Shown here one piece after another: positions 8,921-18,186 of a stretch of 33,891 nucleotides of DNA. The notes below the pieces were generated by a model. The model was not told the DNA's origin and did not search any database. It worked only from the letters and a program-made list of their open reading frames with translations. This DNA comes from an uncultured Myxococcales bacterium (GTDB lineage: Bacteria; Myxococcota_A; UBA9042): assembly GCA_903840165.1 (NCBI GenBank), contig CAIMEY010000004.1, forward strand, positions 1 through 33,891, in the 5' to 3' direction. Positions within the stretch are counted from its first letter, which is position 1, and each line of letters begins with the position of its first letter. Both the position numbers and the translations under genes were made by a program.

Positions 8921-11383
8921 ATGACCGCACCCGTGCCCGCCCCGTCCATGCTGCCCATCTCGCCAAAGTCGGGCAAGCGGATGGCGTTTGCACTGAAATT
9001 GCCGTGGATTGCCTGTTTCAATACCCTGCTGACGGCGGCTCTGCTGGCCGCCTACTTGGAGCCCGGCGAACGCTGCGTACGGGTGCTTTTGCCCCTGCTT
9101 GGCCTCGCCGCACTATGGATTTTGCCTTGCTATCTAGCGCTTTACCTGCCGATGTCCTTGTTGCCCGCGCGGCGGCCATGGCTGTGGTCGGCGGGGCTGC
9201 TTGTCGCGACTTTGGAAGGCCTGCGCACGACGATTTTGCTAATGGATCTTCAACTCTTTCGCATTATGGGCGTGCATTTGTACAGCCGCTACGTGGTGCA
9301 ATCGTTGACCGCCCCACAATTCATCAAGGATATCGGGGCCGGGCCGGGCACCTTTGCCGGTCTGCTGGCCCTGTGGCTCGGCGTCAGTGCGGTGCAGGCG
9401 CTGTGGCTGTTGGGGTTAAGCAAACTAGGGCCGTCGATTCAAAGGCGGGTCTGGATCCCCTTAGTATTGCTTGCTTTTCTGATGCCCTGGCCCTGGACGC
9501 TCACGGCGGACGCGCAGGCGATATTGGCCCGGGCGCTTCCGGGAGGCGATCTTGGGCACCCGCCTGATAAAAATGCGCTTTCTCTGCAGGCGCAGACAGA
9601 CCACCTGCTGGCCCGTCGCAAGGCAACGCACTACCCCTTGCAGCCCTTTGTGCCGCCCGCAGCGCCGCTAGCCAAACGTCCTGATATTGTTATGGTCATG
9701 GTGGAGACGCTGCGCGCCGACATGTTCAATGCGGAGAACATGCCGCTCACGTGGCAGATTGCCAAAGAAAATCAAGGACTCACGGCTCAGCATCACTATA
9801 GCGGCGGGCATCAAACCTGGGAGGGGACCTTCTCTCTGCTGTACAGCCTAGGCGGTTGGCAACGTGACACTTTTCGCGATCAGCCATGGAAATCACAGCC
9901 TTTGCTGATGTTACGCCAGCTTGGCTACCGCACGGTGGCCTTGACTTCGAGTTCCCTGGACCATTCGGGCTACAAGGCAATGGCAGAAAGCTTTGATTCT
10001 TTAGAGAATTTCAACCAGCTGCCGCCGGTCACAGGCGATGCGCAAGCGACCGACCGCGCCATTGCCCTGGTGCACGCCCGCGATAAGCTGCCGCTTGACC
10101 AGCAAAAGCCACTGTTTATTCTTGTTTTTTACAACGCGACCCACTATCCCTTCGTCTTCTCGCCCGCCCATGAGCGATATCAGCCCTTTGCGCCGCCGGA
10201 CACTGCGGCCTTGGGACCGGATGAGGACTATCGCGTAGGGCTATGGAATCGCTACAGAAATGCGGTTCAGGAGGTCGACGCGCAAATGGGCCGTCTGTGG
10301 CAGGCCCTGTTGCCCGAGCGGCAGGCCGGGTCCCTGGCTTGGGTCATGCTTGGCGATCATGGTGAGGAATTCTGGGACCATGGGCTATACGGGCACGCGT
10401 CGCGGCGTCTGGACAACGCCCGCACGCAGACGCCGTTCTGGCTGAGCTTTCCGGGCCTGAAGCGCACGCAGGTCGCGGTGTCCTCGCATTACGATGTTTT
10501 TCCGACGCTTTTTGACTTGCTCCACGTGCCTAGCAATGCAACGGATTGGAGCGATGGGCAAACCCTGCTGCAGCCGAGGACCGCGGACTACGTCGAACTC
10601 AACGGCTATAACTTCCCGGAATCTGAACTGTTTGCTATTGCGACGCCCCGGCTGAAGGTGTTTGCACGGCGCACGCCTGGATTCGCTTTGGAGATCAATG
10701 AGGTGACCGATATCGACGATCGGCCCACGCCCTGGGCGCTGCCCGATGTCGCCGATGTCCTGCATGAGTTCCAGAGGCGCGTCGACCATTTTCAGCCCAA
10801 TTTCAGGCTATTGCGCTCCGATCGCATCAGCGTTCGCCGTGTGCCTGGCTATCCCCTGCCGCAGGCTCCGGGGCCCGCGCGCACGGCCAACCACCCGGAA
10901 CGTTTGCCTTGGGCGCGCCTGCAAGATGGCGGTCTCTACGTGACGCGGGAGGCGCCCCAGGTAGAGATTCCCTTGCATCTCAAGTGGTTGCCTTATGTTG
11001 AACTGGTGGGCGCTACCGTGCGCAACAAGACCGTGCAACTGGGCGATGTGCTGGTGGTGGAACTGGTGTTTCACTGCCTGCAGACGCCACCGCCGGAATT
11101 AGAGGTGTTCTTTCATATGGATGCGCCTTCGCCGCCGGGCTGGCAGAATATTGGCCATACGCCGGTGTCAGGGGCCATGCCGCCGTCCAAGTGGCAAAAG
11201 GGCGATTACATTCGCGATAGCTTTGAGGTGCCGACGCTGCAGTACTGGCAGCCCGGGGAAGCGCTGATTCGCGTTGGGTTTTACGACAGTAAGACGGACA
11301 AGCGCTTGACGGTCGAGGGGCAAAAAACTCAGAATAACAATGCGATTGTGGCAACCGTGCAGTTTGTGCCCGCCGCGCAGTGA
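8921..11383 (+). CDS. Inner-membrane sulfatase-superfamily protein, YejM/LTA-synthase-like
   Basis: The 820-residue product has about five membrane helices in residues 28-225 and a periplasmic alkaline-phosphatase-fold domain from about residue 250. Metal-site signatures are VMVMVETLRAD (E262) and GDHGEEFWDHG (D479-H480). The nucleophile region GGHQTWEGTFSLLYSL places Thr299 where LTA synthases and the YejM/PbgA group have Thr. The CxPSR motif of true formylglycine sulfatases is absent. Members move phosphoglycerol or phosphoethanolamine groups or, like YejM, regulate envelope lipids, so a role in lipid or glycan modification is inferred. Residues about 670-820 form an extra beta-sandwich-like domain (GDVLVVEL, FYDSKTDKRLTVEG) resembling C-terminal domains of some membrane glycosyltransferases. 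The ATG at 8921 has only a weak GGGA upstream. The next gene starts 27 bases downstream, so the two are probably cotranscribed. Confidence 0.85.
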   Translation: MTAPVPAPSMLPISPKSGKRMAFALKLPWIACFNTLLTAALLAAYLEPGERCVRVLLPLLGLAALWILPCYLALYLPMSLLPARRPWLWSAGLLVATLEGLRTTILLMDLQLFRIMGVHLYSRYVVQSLTAPQFIKDIGAGPGTFAGLLALWLGVSAVQALWLLGLSKLGPSIQRRVWIPLVLLAFLMPWPWTLTADAQAILARALPGGDLGHPPDKNALSLQAQTDHLLARRKATHYPLQPFVPPAAPLAKRPDIVMVMVETLRADMFNAENMPLTWQIAKENQGLTAQHHYSGGHQTWEGTFSLLYSLGGWQRDTFRDQPWKSQPLLMLRQLGYRTVALTSSSLDHSGYKAMAESFDSLENFNQLPPVTGDAQATDRAIALVHARDKLPLDQQKPLFILVFYNATHYPFVFSPAHERYQPFAPPDTAALGPDEDYRVGLWNRYRNAVQEVDAQMGRLWQALLPERQAGSLAWVMLGDHGEEFWDHGLYGHASRRLDNARTQTPFWLSFPGLKRTQVAVSSHYDVFPTLFDLLHVPSNATDWSDGQTLLQPRTADYVELNGYNFPESELFAIATPRLKVFARRTPGFALEINEVTDIDDRPTPWALPDVADVLHEFQRRVDHFQPNFRLLRSDRISVRRVPGYPLPQAPGPARTANHPERLPWARLQDGGLYVTREAPQVEIPLHLKWLPYVELVGATVRNKTVQLGDVLVVELVFHCLQTPPPELEVFFHMDAPSPPGWQNIGHTPVSGAMPPSKWQKGDYIRDSFEVPTLQYWQPGEALIRVGFYDSKTDKRLTVEGQKTQNNNAIVATVQFVPAAQ

Positions 11384-11410
11384 CGTGACGCCTTGGGCCG
11401 CGTGGAGAGA

Positions 11411-14400
11411 ATGAAGGCTTTTTGCTGGATAATCATGTGGTTCACGCCAAGGGCCCCACGTTGTGGACAGTCGTGGCTGGGCCTTTTTTGCTTGCTGACG
11501 GTGGCGGCCTGCACCGCAACGGCACCCAAGGCGACGCCCCTGCCGACAGTGGAAGTGCAAGACGACAACGAAGACGCCCAAGTACTCGACTCTTCAGGCG
11601 ATTTTTCACCAGCTCAGGATCTAGCCGTTGGGCCGACAGCGGACGCGGCCGCAGACCTAGGCGCTGGCGACCTTGTCGATGCGACTGACGTCAGCGATAC
11701 AGGCGGCGATGTCGCTGAAGATATTCTGGAAACAAGCATCGACCTGTGCACTTCCACCACCACCTGTGAAGACGGCAATCCTTGCACCGATGACCTGTGC
11801 AACCCCAGCCAAGGCTGCAGCAACACAGCGAATCAGGCCGAATGTGACGACGGCGACGCCTGTACCCTGGGCGACCATTGTCAGGGCAGCGTTTGCCTCG
11901 CCGGCGCCCTCACGCTGTGCGACGATGGCAAAGTTTGCACGGACGATAGCTGCCTAAAAACAAAAGGTTGTCTGCATGTTGTCAATGCCTTGCCTTGTGA
12001 TGACGGGCAGGTCTGCAGCACCGGCGATGTCTGTGTGGCCGGCGCCTGTCAAGCTACGGGTACCGTCAGTTGCGATGACAACAACGTGTGTACGCTCGAC
12101 AATTGCGTCCCTGGCCAAGGCTGTCAGAACACGGCAGCTGCCGGGCCTTGTTCCGATGGAAATGCCTGTACTTCTCCAGATGTGTGCAATAATGGCGCTT
12201 GTGCCAGTGGCGGGCCCCTCTCCTGCAAGGACAACACGCCCTGCACCGACGACAGCTGCGATAAAGGCATTGGTTGCGTGCACTTGCCCAACACGGCTAC
12301 CTGCGAAGATGGCATCGACTGCACCGGCTATGACAACTGCGTCGGCGGCGTCTGCGTGGCCGGCAAGCCGATTCTCTTTGACGCGACATACGGCGATAAA
12401 GGCACGGATTTTCCTGCGGTTGGGCCCTTGGCCAACGGCAACTACGTGATCGCGGGCGACACCAATGTGCAAACGGCGGGCGGCTGGGACTTGCAGGTGC
12501 AAGGGCTCAATCCGGGCGGCGACCCACTCTGGACAACGACCCTGGGCGGCGCTCAGGACGACGCGGCCCATGCCCTTGCGCCCGTTGGTACATACGCCAC
12601 GCAGGGCTGGATCGTCGCGGGCGAAACGCGTTCCAAGGGGGCGGGCGGAGCAGACGCCTGGCTCTTGGCCATCGATCCCAAAGGAAAACTCTTGTGGGAC
12701 AGCACTTTTGGTGGGGCGGGCGACGATTTTGCCTACAGCGTCGTGCAAAACGGCGATGGCTGGGCGGCGGCCGGCTGGACAGCGTCCAACAGTGCAGGTG
12801 CCAATGACTTTTGGCTGCTGCGGACCGATGCGGCTGGCGTCCTGCAGTGGCAGAAGTCCTTCGGCGGCGCCAACGATGAACGCGCGCGCGCCGTAGTTAG
12901 CGTCGCCGATGGCGGATTGGCTTTAGCGGGCAGCACGTTAGCAGCTGATCCGACGGCAACGGCGGACGCTTGGCTGGTACGAACGGACGCGCAGGGTTCG
13001 CTGCTCTGGAGCCAAACCTATGGCGGCGCTGGCGATGAAAGAGCCAATGGTTTGGTGGCTTTGGCCGACGGTTTTGCCTTGTTTGGCAGTCAAATCGCCG
13101 CAGGCAGCACCAACGCTGACTACTGGCTGGTGCGCACAGACCTTGGGGGAAATGTCTTGTGGACCAAGACCTTCGGCGGCGCGGGGCAAGACGTAGGCTT
13201 GGGCCTTGTCGCCATGCCCTACCCAGGCTTTGCCCTGGTCGGCACCACCACATCCAAGGGCGCAGGAGGCAGTGACGGCTGGCTGGTGCGCACCGATGGC
13301 GACGGCGAATTACTCTGGGATTACGCCTATGGCGGCGCCAAGGACGACCACTTGACCGGCATTGGCTTGGTCGATGGCGGCCCCTTGGCCATGGTCGGCG
13401 ACACGTTGTCCAAGGGCGCGCCCGCGGGCGATACCAAGGCCCAGCGTTGGTTGCTCCGAGTCGACACCTACGGCAATCAAGGCTGTATGCAATCAGGGGC
13501 TTGCGTGACCAAGGGTTTGGCGAACTGCGACGACAAGAATGTCTGCACCGTCGACTCGTGTGCACCGAAATCCGGCTGTACACACAAGCCATTGGCTCAA
13601 GGGACCCCTTGCGCGACGGTGGAAGCCTGCACCGTCCTGCAGATTTGCGCCTATGGAGCCTGCCAGCCCGGTGTGGACAAGTACTTCGACTACCACTTGG
13701 GCCAGGCAAAAGATGAGGTATCCATGGGGCTTGCCTCGGTGGGCCCCAACTACGTTTTGGCAGGTTCGACCACCGCGCTGGGGCAAGGCGGCAAGGACGG
13801 CCGCGTGCTCTGGGTCGACGTCGGTGGCGATACCTTGGGCGAGCATCAGTACGGTGGCGCAAAAGACGATTGGTTTAATGCAGTTGTAGGGCGCAGCGAT
13901 GGCAGTGTCGACCTTTTTGGCCAGACCAGTTCCCAAGGCGCCGGGGCGGCCGATGCATGGATCCTGCGCGTAGATGCCCAAGGTGCCGTTTTGGCAGAAA
14001 AAACGCTCGGAACCGTAGGCGATGACCTTTTGCGTGCCGCGAGTGCCTGGCCCGACGGCAGTGTTGTGGCGGTGGGCGAAACCGCTGGAGATACCTGCAG
14101 TCAGGCGCTGGCCATGCGTTGGAGCGACACGGCAACGGTGCAGTGGCAGGTGATATTAGGTAATGATTGTCAAAGGTTGCGTGGTGTTGCTGCGGAGGCT
14201 AGTAGTGGCGGGGCCTATGTCGTTGGCGACGCCGGGGCCACCAACCCAAAGCCAAGCGCTTGGTTGGCCAAGATCGATGGCGGCGGAAACCTATTGTGGA
14301 GCAAGGCCTTTGCTGGCGCGCGCTCGCTGGCTGCGACCATTGCCTCGCCGGGCGGTGGCAGCGCCAGTGTGGGCCAAAGCGAGATCAATGCTGGCGATTC

Positions 14401-15670
14401 CGACTGGTGGCTGCTGCGCACAGACGCCCAAGGGACGGTTCTGTGGAGCCGAACCTACCCGGCGGACGGCGTCGACCGCGGGATGGCGATCGCGCTAGCC
14501 GCCAATGGAAACATGCTCTTAGCTGGCGACATGGCCGCTACCGCCCAGAGTAGCTCCATGGCCGTACGCAGCGTCGACGCTCTGGGTAATCCCCTGTGGC
14601 TGCACGAAAAAGCGCCCAAATTGGCAGGTTCAGGCCCTGAGCCCTTGTCCGCAGGCCTGGTCTTGGCTGATGGCGGTCTTCTGGCCACTGGGCCGGTGCA
14701 CACGGCGGCAACGGGGCTCGACATGCGTCTGTTGCGATTGGACCCATTTGGTCACGATTCCTGCGCAACATCAGGGGTTTGCGTTGCCAAGACCTCTAGC
14801 ACCTGCGACGATTTCAATCCCTGCACCGCCGACGTGTGCGACACCGGACAGAATTGCCAGCATATTGCGCTTGCTGACTGGAGTCCCTGTGGCAATGGCG
14901 CCGTGTGCGATGGCCAGGGCCTCTGTGCCGAGGCCAAGACGCTCAAGGGCAAAGTCTTGATTCCTGCAGGTTCTTTCCAAATGGGCTGCGTCGGCGGCGA
15001 TGGGCAATGCAAAGCCGACGAACTGCCGGCGCATTCGGTGTCTCTGGCGAGCTTCTATCTGGATATTCAAGAGGTTACGGTGCAGCAGTACGCAGCGTGT
15101 GTGCAGGCGGGGGCTTGCGTTGCCCCGGCGGTCCAAGCGCAGGGAACCTGGCAGGTGGCAGGCGCTGAAAAAGAGCCTATCAATGCAGTTAGTTGGGCTC
15201 AGGCTCAAGCCTATTGCGTCTGGCAAGGCGGCCAATTGCCGACAGAGGCGCAATGGGAACGCGCAGCCCGCGGCGGCAAAGAAGGGCAAATCGTACCGTG
15301 GGCGGCCGGACTCTCCTGTAGTGTCGCGGTGTTTGACGACGGACCCGCCACAGCGGGGCAGGGGTGTGATGGCCTCGGGCTGCAGGTGGTCGGCAGCAAG
15401 GCCGCAGCAGCCAACGCGTACGGTCTGCAGGACATGATCGGCAATGTCGCTGAAATGACAGCAGATTGGTACGGGGCATCTGCCTACGTTGGCGCCGAAA
15501 GCGTCGACCCGATGGGCCCAGCCGCAGGAACAGCCAAGGTTGCGCGCGGTGGAGGATTCTTGGATAGCGCAGATTCGGGCTATTTGCGTTTATCATCAAG
15601 GCGTTCTCTGGATATCTCGGCCTTAGCTGCTGTGGACGTGGGCTGGCGCTGTGCCCGCGCCTATCCATAG
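11411..15670 (+). CDS. Giant lipoprotein: Cys-rich repeats, propeller-like repeats and C-terminal FGE-sulfatase fold
   Basis: The 1419-residue product has a signal peptide ending in VAAC (Cys34), then an Asp-rich linker to about residue 112. Cys-rich CDDGxxCTxDxC repeats cover about 115-318. Repeats of roughly 50 residues follow at about 325-690, built on FGGAGDD, LAGxTxSKGAGG, WLLRTDAxG and LLW, as expected of beta-propeller blades. A second Cys block (about 693-755), a second propeller set (about 760-1113) and a third Cys block precede a formylglycine-generating-enzyme-sulfatase (C-type-lectin-like) domain at about 1180-1419 (IPAGSFQMG, LPTEAQWERAARGG, MIGNVAEM, RGGGFLDS). The Cys expected after RGG in real FGE is replaced by SGYLRLSSR, so catalysis is doubtful. 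Start choice is uncertain: the ATG at 11435 gives a more typical signal peptide, while GTG 11402 and TTG 11393 are also in frame. The gene is probably cotranscribed with the upstream sulfatase-family gene. Confidence 0.85.
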   Translation: MKAFCWIIMWFTPRAPRCGQSWLGLFCLLTVAACTATAPKATPLPTVEVQDDNEDAQVLDSSGDFSPAQDLAVGPTADAAADLGAGDLVDATDVSDTGGDVAEDILETSIDLCTSTTTCEDGNPCTDDLCNPSQGCSNTANQAECDDGDACTLGDHCQGSVCLAGALTLCDDGKVCTDDSCLKTKGCLHVVNALPCDDGQVCSTGDVCVAGACQATGTVSCDDNNVCTLDNCVPGQGCQNTAAAGPCSDGNACTSPDVCNNGACASGGPLSCKDNTPCTDDSCDKGIGCVHLPNTATCEDGIDCTGYDNCVGGVCVAGKPILFDATYGDKGTDFPAVGPLANGNYVIAGDTNVQTAGGWDLQVQGLNPGGDPLWTTTLGGAQDDAAHALAPVGTYATQGWIVAGETRSKGAGGADAWLLAIDPKGKLLWDSTFGGAGDDFAYSVVQNGDGWAAAGWTASNSAGANDFWLLRTDAAGVLQWQKSFGGANDERARAVVSVADGGLALAGSTLAADPTATADAWLVRTDAQGSLLWSQTYGGAGDERANGLVALADGFALFGSQIAAGSTNADYWLVRTDLGGNVLWTKTFGGAGQDVGLGLVAMPYPGFALVGTTTSKGAGGSDGWLVRTDGDGELLWDYAYGGAKDDHLTGIGLVDGGPLAMVGDTLSKGAPAGDTKAQRWLLRVDTYGNQGCMQSGACVTKGLANCDDKNVCTVDSCAPKSGCTHKPLAQGTPCATVEACTVLQICAYGACQPGVDKYFDYHLGQAKDEVSMGLASVGPNYVLAGSTTALGQGGKDGRVLWVDVGGDTLGEHQYGGAKDDWFNAVVGRSDGSVDLFGQTSSQGAGAADAWILRVDAQGAVLAEKTLGTVGDDLLRAASAWPDGSVVAVGETAGDTCSQALAMRWSDTATVQWQVILGNDCQRLRGVAAEASSGGAYVVGDAGATNPKPSAWLAKIDGGGNLLWSKAFAGARSLAATIASPGGGSASVGQSEINAGDSDWWLLRTDAQGTVLWSRTYPADGVDRGMAIALAANGNMLLAGDMAATAQSSSMAVRSVDALGNPLWLHEKAPKLAGSGPEPLSAGLVLADGGLLATGPVHTAATGLDMRLLRLDPFGHDSCATSGVCVAKTSSTCDDFNPCTADVCDTGQNCQHIALADWSPCGNGAVCDGQGLCAEAKTLKGKVLIPAGSFQMGCVGGDGQCKADELPAHSVSLASFYLDIQEVTVQQYAACVQAGACVAPAVQAQGTWQVAGAEKEPINAVSWAQAQAYCVWQGGQLPTEAQWERAARGGKEGQIVPWAAGLSCSVAVFDDGPATAGQGCDGLGLQVVGSKAAAANAYGLQDMIGNVAEMTADWYGASAYVGAESVDPMGPAAGTAKVARGGGFLDSADSGYLRLSSRRSLDISALAAVDVGWRCARAYP

Positions 15671-15690
15671 GCGGATCCCGCAGCGGTGAG

Positions 15691-15722
15691 CGATAATACC
15701 TTGAAATTACGGATTATTATCG
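15691..15722. promoter_or_regulatory. Perfect 8-bp inverted repeat upstream of the VCBS/ASPIC gene
   Basis: CGATAATA (15691-15698) and TATTATCG (15715-15722) are exact inverse complements separated by 16 bases, in an AT-rich patch 20 bases after the preceding stop codon. It could be an operator for the downstream gene (ATG 15896) or an RNA hairpin. No T-run follows, so a terminator is less likely. Confidence 0.35.
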
Positions 15723-15791
15723 GCCAGATTTCCAGGGAATCTTCGCCGTTAGGTCCCGCCATCACGACCGAATGCAGCCGAAATTTTCAAT

Positions 15792-15820
15792 TTGACACAG
15801 AAGGGCCGGATCGCCAGACT
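15792..15820 (+). promoter_or_regulatory. Weak promoter candidate of the VCBS/ASPIC gene
   Basis: A perfect -35 TTGACA (15792-15797) is followed after 17 bases by CAGACT (15815-15820), which matches the -10 consensus at only three positions. It lies about 75 bases before the ATG. Confidence 0.25.
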
Positions 15821-15895
15821 GCCTAGGCGCGTCGAACCACTCCGTCGAATTGGCGTCCCTGCACGCCCACCTCCGCGCAACGATTGAGGCTTTGG

Positions 15896-18082
15896 ATGCG
15901 TGTCCGCCCGTGGGGACTGTCGTTGCTTGTGGCGATCTTGCTGGCGTTTTGCCTAGCAGCGACGAACGGTTGCGCGACGCATTTGGCCACCGTCGGTGTT
16001 CCAGACGAAAATGACGCCACCGTGGCCGACACGCGGATCGGCCTAGATAGCGCCGATTCAGGCGTGGAAACAGCTCAATTCCCAAAGGTTGTCTCAGATA
16101 TCGGCCAAACGAACCAGCCCGATGCGCTGGCGGATGACGCTACGGTTACGGTCGATATCGCCCTTGACCTGCAACTGCCTGATCCGACAGAGCCTGACGT
16201 GCTTTCAACCGGCGACGATTCCGGGCAAGACGTCCAGGACTCAGCCCTTGATGCGCAACAAAGTCAGGATGTTGACGATGTCGCAGCCGCAGTGGCGGAC
16301 GTTGCCGTGCTATTGGACATTGTCGAAGTGGCCTTGGGCGAAGTTTCCCTTAGTGATACGCCAAGTTTGACCGATAGCGCGTCGGTTCAAGACGTGCTCG
16401 ACGTCGCCGATGTCGTGCTGCCGCCTGAAGTGACGCCCACCAAGAAGGATGTCGAGGCCGATACCGGCAAATTCTACGTCGGAATGACCCTTTCCGGGCC
16501 AATCGAGTGCGACCCGTACGCGGGCACGCCAGGCGTTTTTGACGATGTGGCGGCGAGCATTGGCATTGACTTGGACCGTCCGGTCAACTGGCCCGATGGA
16601 ACGCCGTTGTCGGGGGTGCCAATTCGCGAGGGAGGCGGCACAGCTGCAGCGGATTTTGACCTCGACGGCGTTGTCGACTTCTACTTTGCCGTGGAATCAG
16701 GGCCCGACCGAATCTACTTGTCTGGTGGTAAAGGGCCCATGAATTACAAGGGTTATGATGTGCCAGTGGCCGACTTGTATCAGCCTTCTGCCGTAGCGGC
16801 GGACCTTGATGCAGATGGCGACCCGGACGTGATTGTCGGCGGCATTGCCTTTCAAGTGTTGCGCAACGATGGCGCCCCGGTCTTTACGGACATCACGGAA
16901 TCATTGGGGATCAAGGTCACGGACCAGCCACTGTACGGCATTTCCATGACCGACTTGGATGGCGATGGCATGCTCGATTTCATGGTCGCCTCGCACAAGT
17001 TTCCCTGGTCCGACATGGGCGTTGGCGACGAAAAAGTGTGGCCGCCCAAGATGTTCCCGCACCGCCTGTACCATGCCACCGGAACTTGGCAGTACGAGGA
17101 CGTGTCCAAGTGGCTGCCCTCGGGGCCCAATGGCATCACGTTCATCGCCAGTTGGTTTGACATGGACAATGACGGTGATCAAGACGTCTATATTGTCAAT
17201 GACTTCGGTGACGAGTTCGGTCCCAACCGCATGTTCCGCAATGACGGCATGGTCAACGGACAGCTGAAAATGACAGACGTTTCCTTTGCCGCGGGCGTCG
17301 ATTACGCCATGGCCGGCATGGGCTGCGCCGTCGGCGATTACGACCGCGACGGACGGCTTGACCTCTATCCGACTGGATTTGATGGGAAAAGCTTCCTACT
17401 GCGCAACACCAACGGCAAGGTCTTCTTTGATGCCACGCAGGTCGCCAGCGCCACCACCTATGGCGAGAAAATCGTCAGCTGGGGCGCGGTCTTTTTCGAC
17501 GCCGAGAACGATGGCTTTCTGGACCTCATGATTGCCAACGGTTATCTGCCGCAACTCTTTCCCACCGACTGCACCAACAAGCCGATGTGTCCCAATGACA
17601 AGATGAAGTTCAACCCGGTGGAGCAGGCAGACACCTTCTTACATGGCAATTTCAATGGCAAATTCGACGACAAGAGCATCGAAAGCAATTTGGCCGATAC
17701 GGCGCCGACACGCTCGCTGGTCCTGGTCGACTTGCAACCCGATGGATTCTTGGATGTGATCTCCGGCCCCATCAACGGCCCGCCGCGGGTTTGGCGCAAC
17801 GGCTGCGATGGCAGCTCCTGGTTTGAAGTCCGCCTCACCGGCACCGTCGACAACCGCAACGGCATCGGCGCACGCGTCACCGTGGTGGCCAATGGCGAGA
17901 CCTATATTAAGGAAATCGACGCCGGCAGCACTGGCGTCTGGGGCTCCAATGAGCCCATGGCGCACTTTGGCCTGGGTTGGGCGGACAAGATCACGTCGCT
18001 GACGATTCTCTGGCCTTCCGGGAAAGTTCAGTCATTTGAGGATGTCCCCGTACGCCGCATCGGCTACGTCACCGAAATGTAG
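15896..18082 (+). CDS. Secreted VCBS/FG-GAP repeat protein with C-terminal ASPIC/UnbV domain
   Basis: The 728-residue product starts at the ATG at 15896, six bases after GAGG; the in-frame TTG at 15884 overlaps that ribosome site. A signal peptide (about 1-25) ends near NGC, a weak lipobox, so lipidation is possible but not certain. Residues about 27-195 are an Asp/Val/Ala/Thr-rich acidic linker. From about residue 250 there are at least seven FG-GAP/VCBS calcium-loop motifs of the type DxDxDGxxD (DFDLDGVVD, DLDADGDPD, DLDGDGMLD, DMDNDGDQD, DYDRDGRLD, and weaker DAENDGFLD and DLQPDGFLD), expected to form an integrin-like beta-propeller. Residues about 650-725 match the ASPIC/UnbV domain (NGIGARVTVVANG, EIDAGSTG, HFGLGWADKITSLTILWPSG). 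Proteins of this architecture are typically exported and carbohydrate- or cell-surface-associated. The exact role is unknown. Confidence 0.88.
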   Translation: MRVRPWGLSLLVAILLAFCLAATNGCATHLATVGVPDENDATVADTRIGLDSADSGVETAQFPKVVSDIGQTNQPDALADDATVTVDIALDLQLPDPTEPDVLSTGDDSGQDVQDSALDAQQSQDVDDVAAAVADVAVLLDIVEVALGEVSLSDTPSLTDSASVQDVLDVADVVLPPEVTPTKKDVEADTGKFYVGMTLSGPIECDPYAGTPGVFDDVAASIGIDLDRPVNWPDGTPLSGVPIREGGGTAAADFDLDGVVDFYFAVESGPDRIYLSGGKGPMNYKGYDVPVADLYQPSAVAADLDADGDPDVIVGGIAFQVLRNDGAPVFTDITESLGIKVTDQPLYGISMTDLDGDGMLDFMVASHKFPWSDMGVGDEKVWPPKMFPHRLYHATGTWQYEDVSKWLPSGPNGITFIASWFDMDNDGDQDVYIVNDFGDEFGPNRMFRNDGMVNGQLKMTDVSFAAGVDYAMAGMGCAVGDYDRDGRLDLYPTGFDGKSFLLRNTNGKVFFDATQVASATTYGEKIVSWGAVFFDAENDGFLDLMIANGYLPQLFPTDCTNKPMCPNDKMKFNPVEQADTFLHGNFNGKFDDKSIESNLADTAPTRSLVLVDLQPDGFLDVISGPINGPPRVWRNGCDGSSWFEVRLTGTVDNRNGIGARVTVVANGETYIKEIDAGSTGVWGSNEPMAHFGLGWADKITSLTILWPSGKVQSFEDVPVRRIGYVTEM

Positions 18083-18186
18083 GCGCGAACTGGCTTGACG
18101 ACGGCGGGGCATGGGCCCAAACTGCCGCGCGCTGACGACCTTCGGCAGCCGAGGCGATAGGACCGTCTAACTGGCTAGGATTATTT

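Noticed and set aside
8599..9567. 322-codon plus-strand frame overlapping the start of the sulfatase-family gene
   Set aside because: Most of it overlaps the membrane-helix part of the real gene in another frame, and it has an atypical composition and no ribosome site.
12897..13862. 321-codon Arg-rich minus-strand frame
   Set aside because: It is antisense to the propeller-like region, with an Arg/Pro-rich composition typical of GC-rich shadow frames.
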